From positions 1 through 5,931 of the forward strand of contig WFVQ01000173.1 of assembly GCA_015491585.1 (NCBI GenBank): a DNA stretch of 5,931 nt, given 5' to 3'. Of this stretch, positions 5,922 to 5,931 are shown piece by piece. Each line of letters opens with the position of its first letter. Within the stretch, counting starts at the first letter, position 1. Below the pieces are notes generated by a model. The model worked only from the letters and a program-made list of their open reading frames with translations, did no database searches and was not told where the DNA came from. Made by a program: the position numbers and the translations under genes. This DNA comes from Deltaproteobacteria bacterium (GTDB taxonomy: Bacteria; Desulfobacterota; Dissulfuribacteria; Dissulfuribacterales; S140-46).

Positions 5922-5931
5922 TCCCGAGGTC

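Overview
The window reads as ordinary bacterial chromosome from a Gram-negative, double-membraned organism. It carries an Mla (maintenance of outer-membrane lipid asymmetry) gene set, and it is moderately GC-rich. A sigma-54 activator with a Cys-containing PAS domain and proteins of this style would fit Desulfobacterota (the former Deltaproteobacteria), but that placement is inference; there is no rRNA or other taxonomic marker here. Almost all of the sequence is coding. I saw no tRNA, rRNA, CRISPR array, insertion sequence or attachment site.

Layout. (1) 14-1756, minus strand: a complete sigma-54-dependent enhancer-binding protein (N-terminal domain, PAS, AAA+, Fis-type helix-turn-helix). 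Its N-terminal domain looks like a degenerate arsenate reductase / low-molecular-weight protein tyrosine phosphatase fold that has lost its catalytic residues. (2) 1757-1929: a 173-base divergent intergenic region with a 16-base dyad and an overlapping sigma-54-like promoter pointing towards the next gene. (3) 1930-3810, plus strand: a complete FtsH membrane protease with an unusual Cys-rich C-terminal tail. (4) 3812-5921 and beyond, minus strand: a tightly packed operon read right to left, consisting of a small unrecognised gene, mlaD, mlaC and mlaA. The partner genes usually found with it (mlaE and mlaF) are not in the window and may lie beyond the right edge. ftsH and mlaA converge, with one base between their stop codons.

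How they may work together. MlaA, MlaC and MlaD are the outer-membrane, periplasmic and inner-membrane-anchored parts of a phospholipid transport route across the envelope. FtsH is the inner-membrane quality-control protease. The divergent activator is a natural candidate to control ftsH through sigma-54, possibly in response to a redox, metal or small-molecule signal sensed by its two N-terminal domains. That regulatory link is a hypothesis from gene arrangement and one imperfect promoter match. The most unusual points are the pseudo-phosphatase/ArsC-like input domain, the Cys/His cluster in the PAS domain, the Cys motif at the FtsH C-terminus, and an MlaA that has no lipoprotein cysteine.
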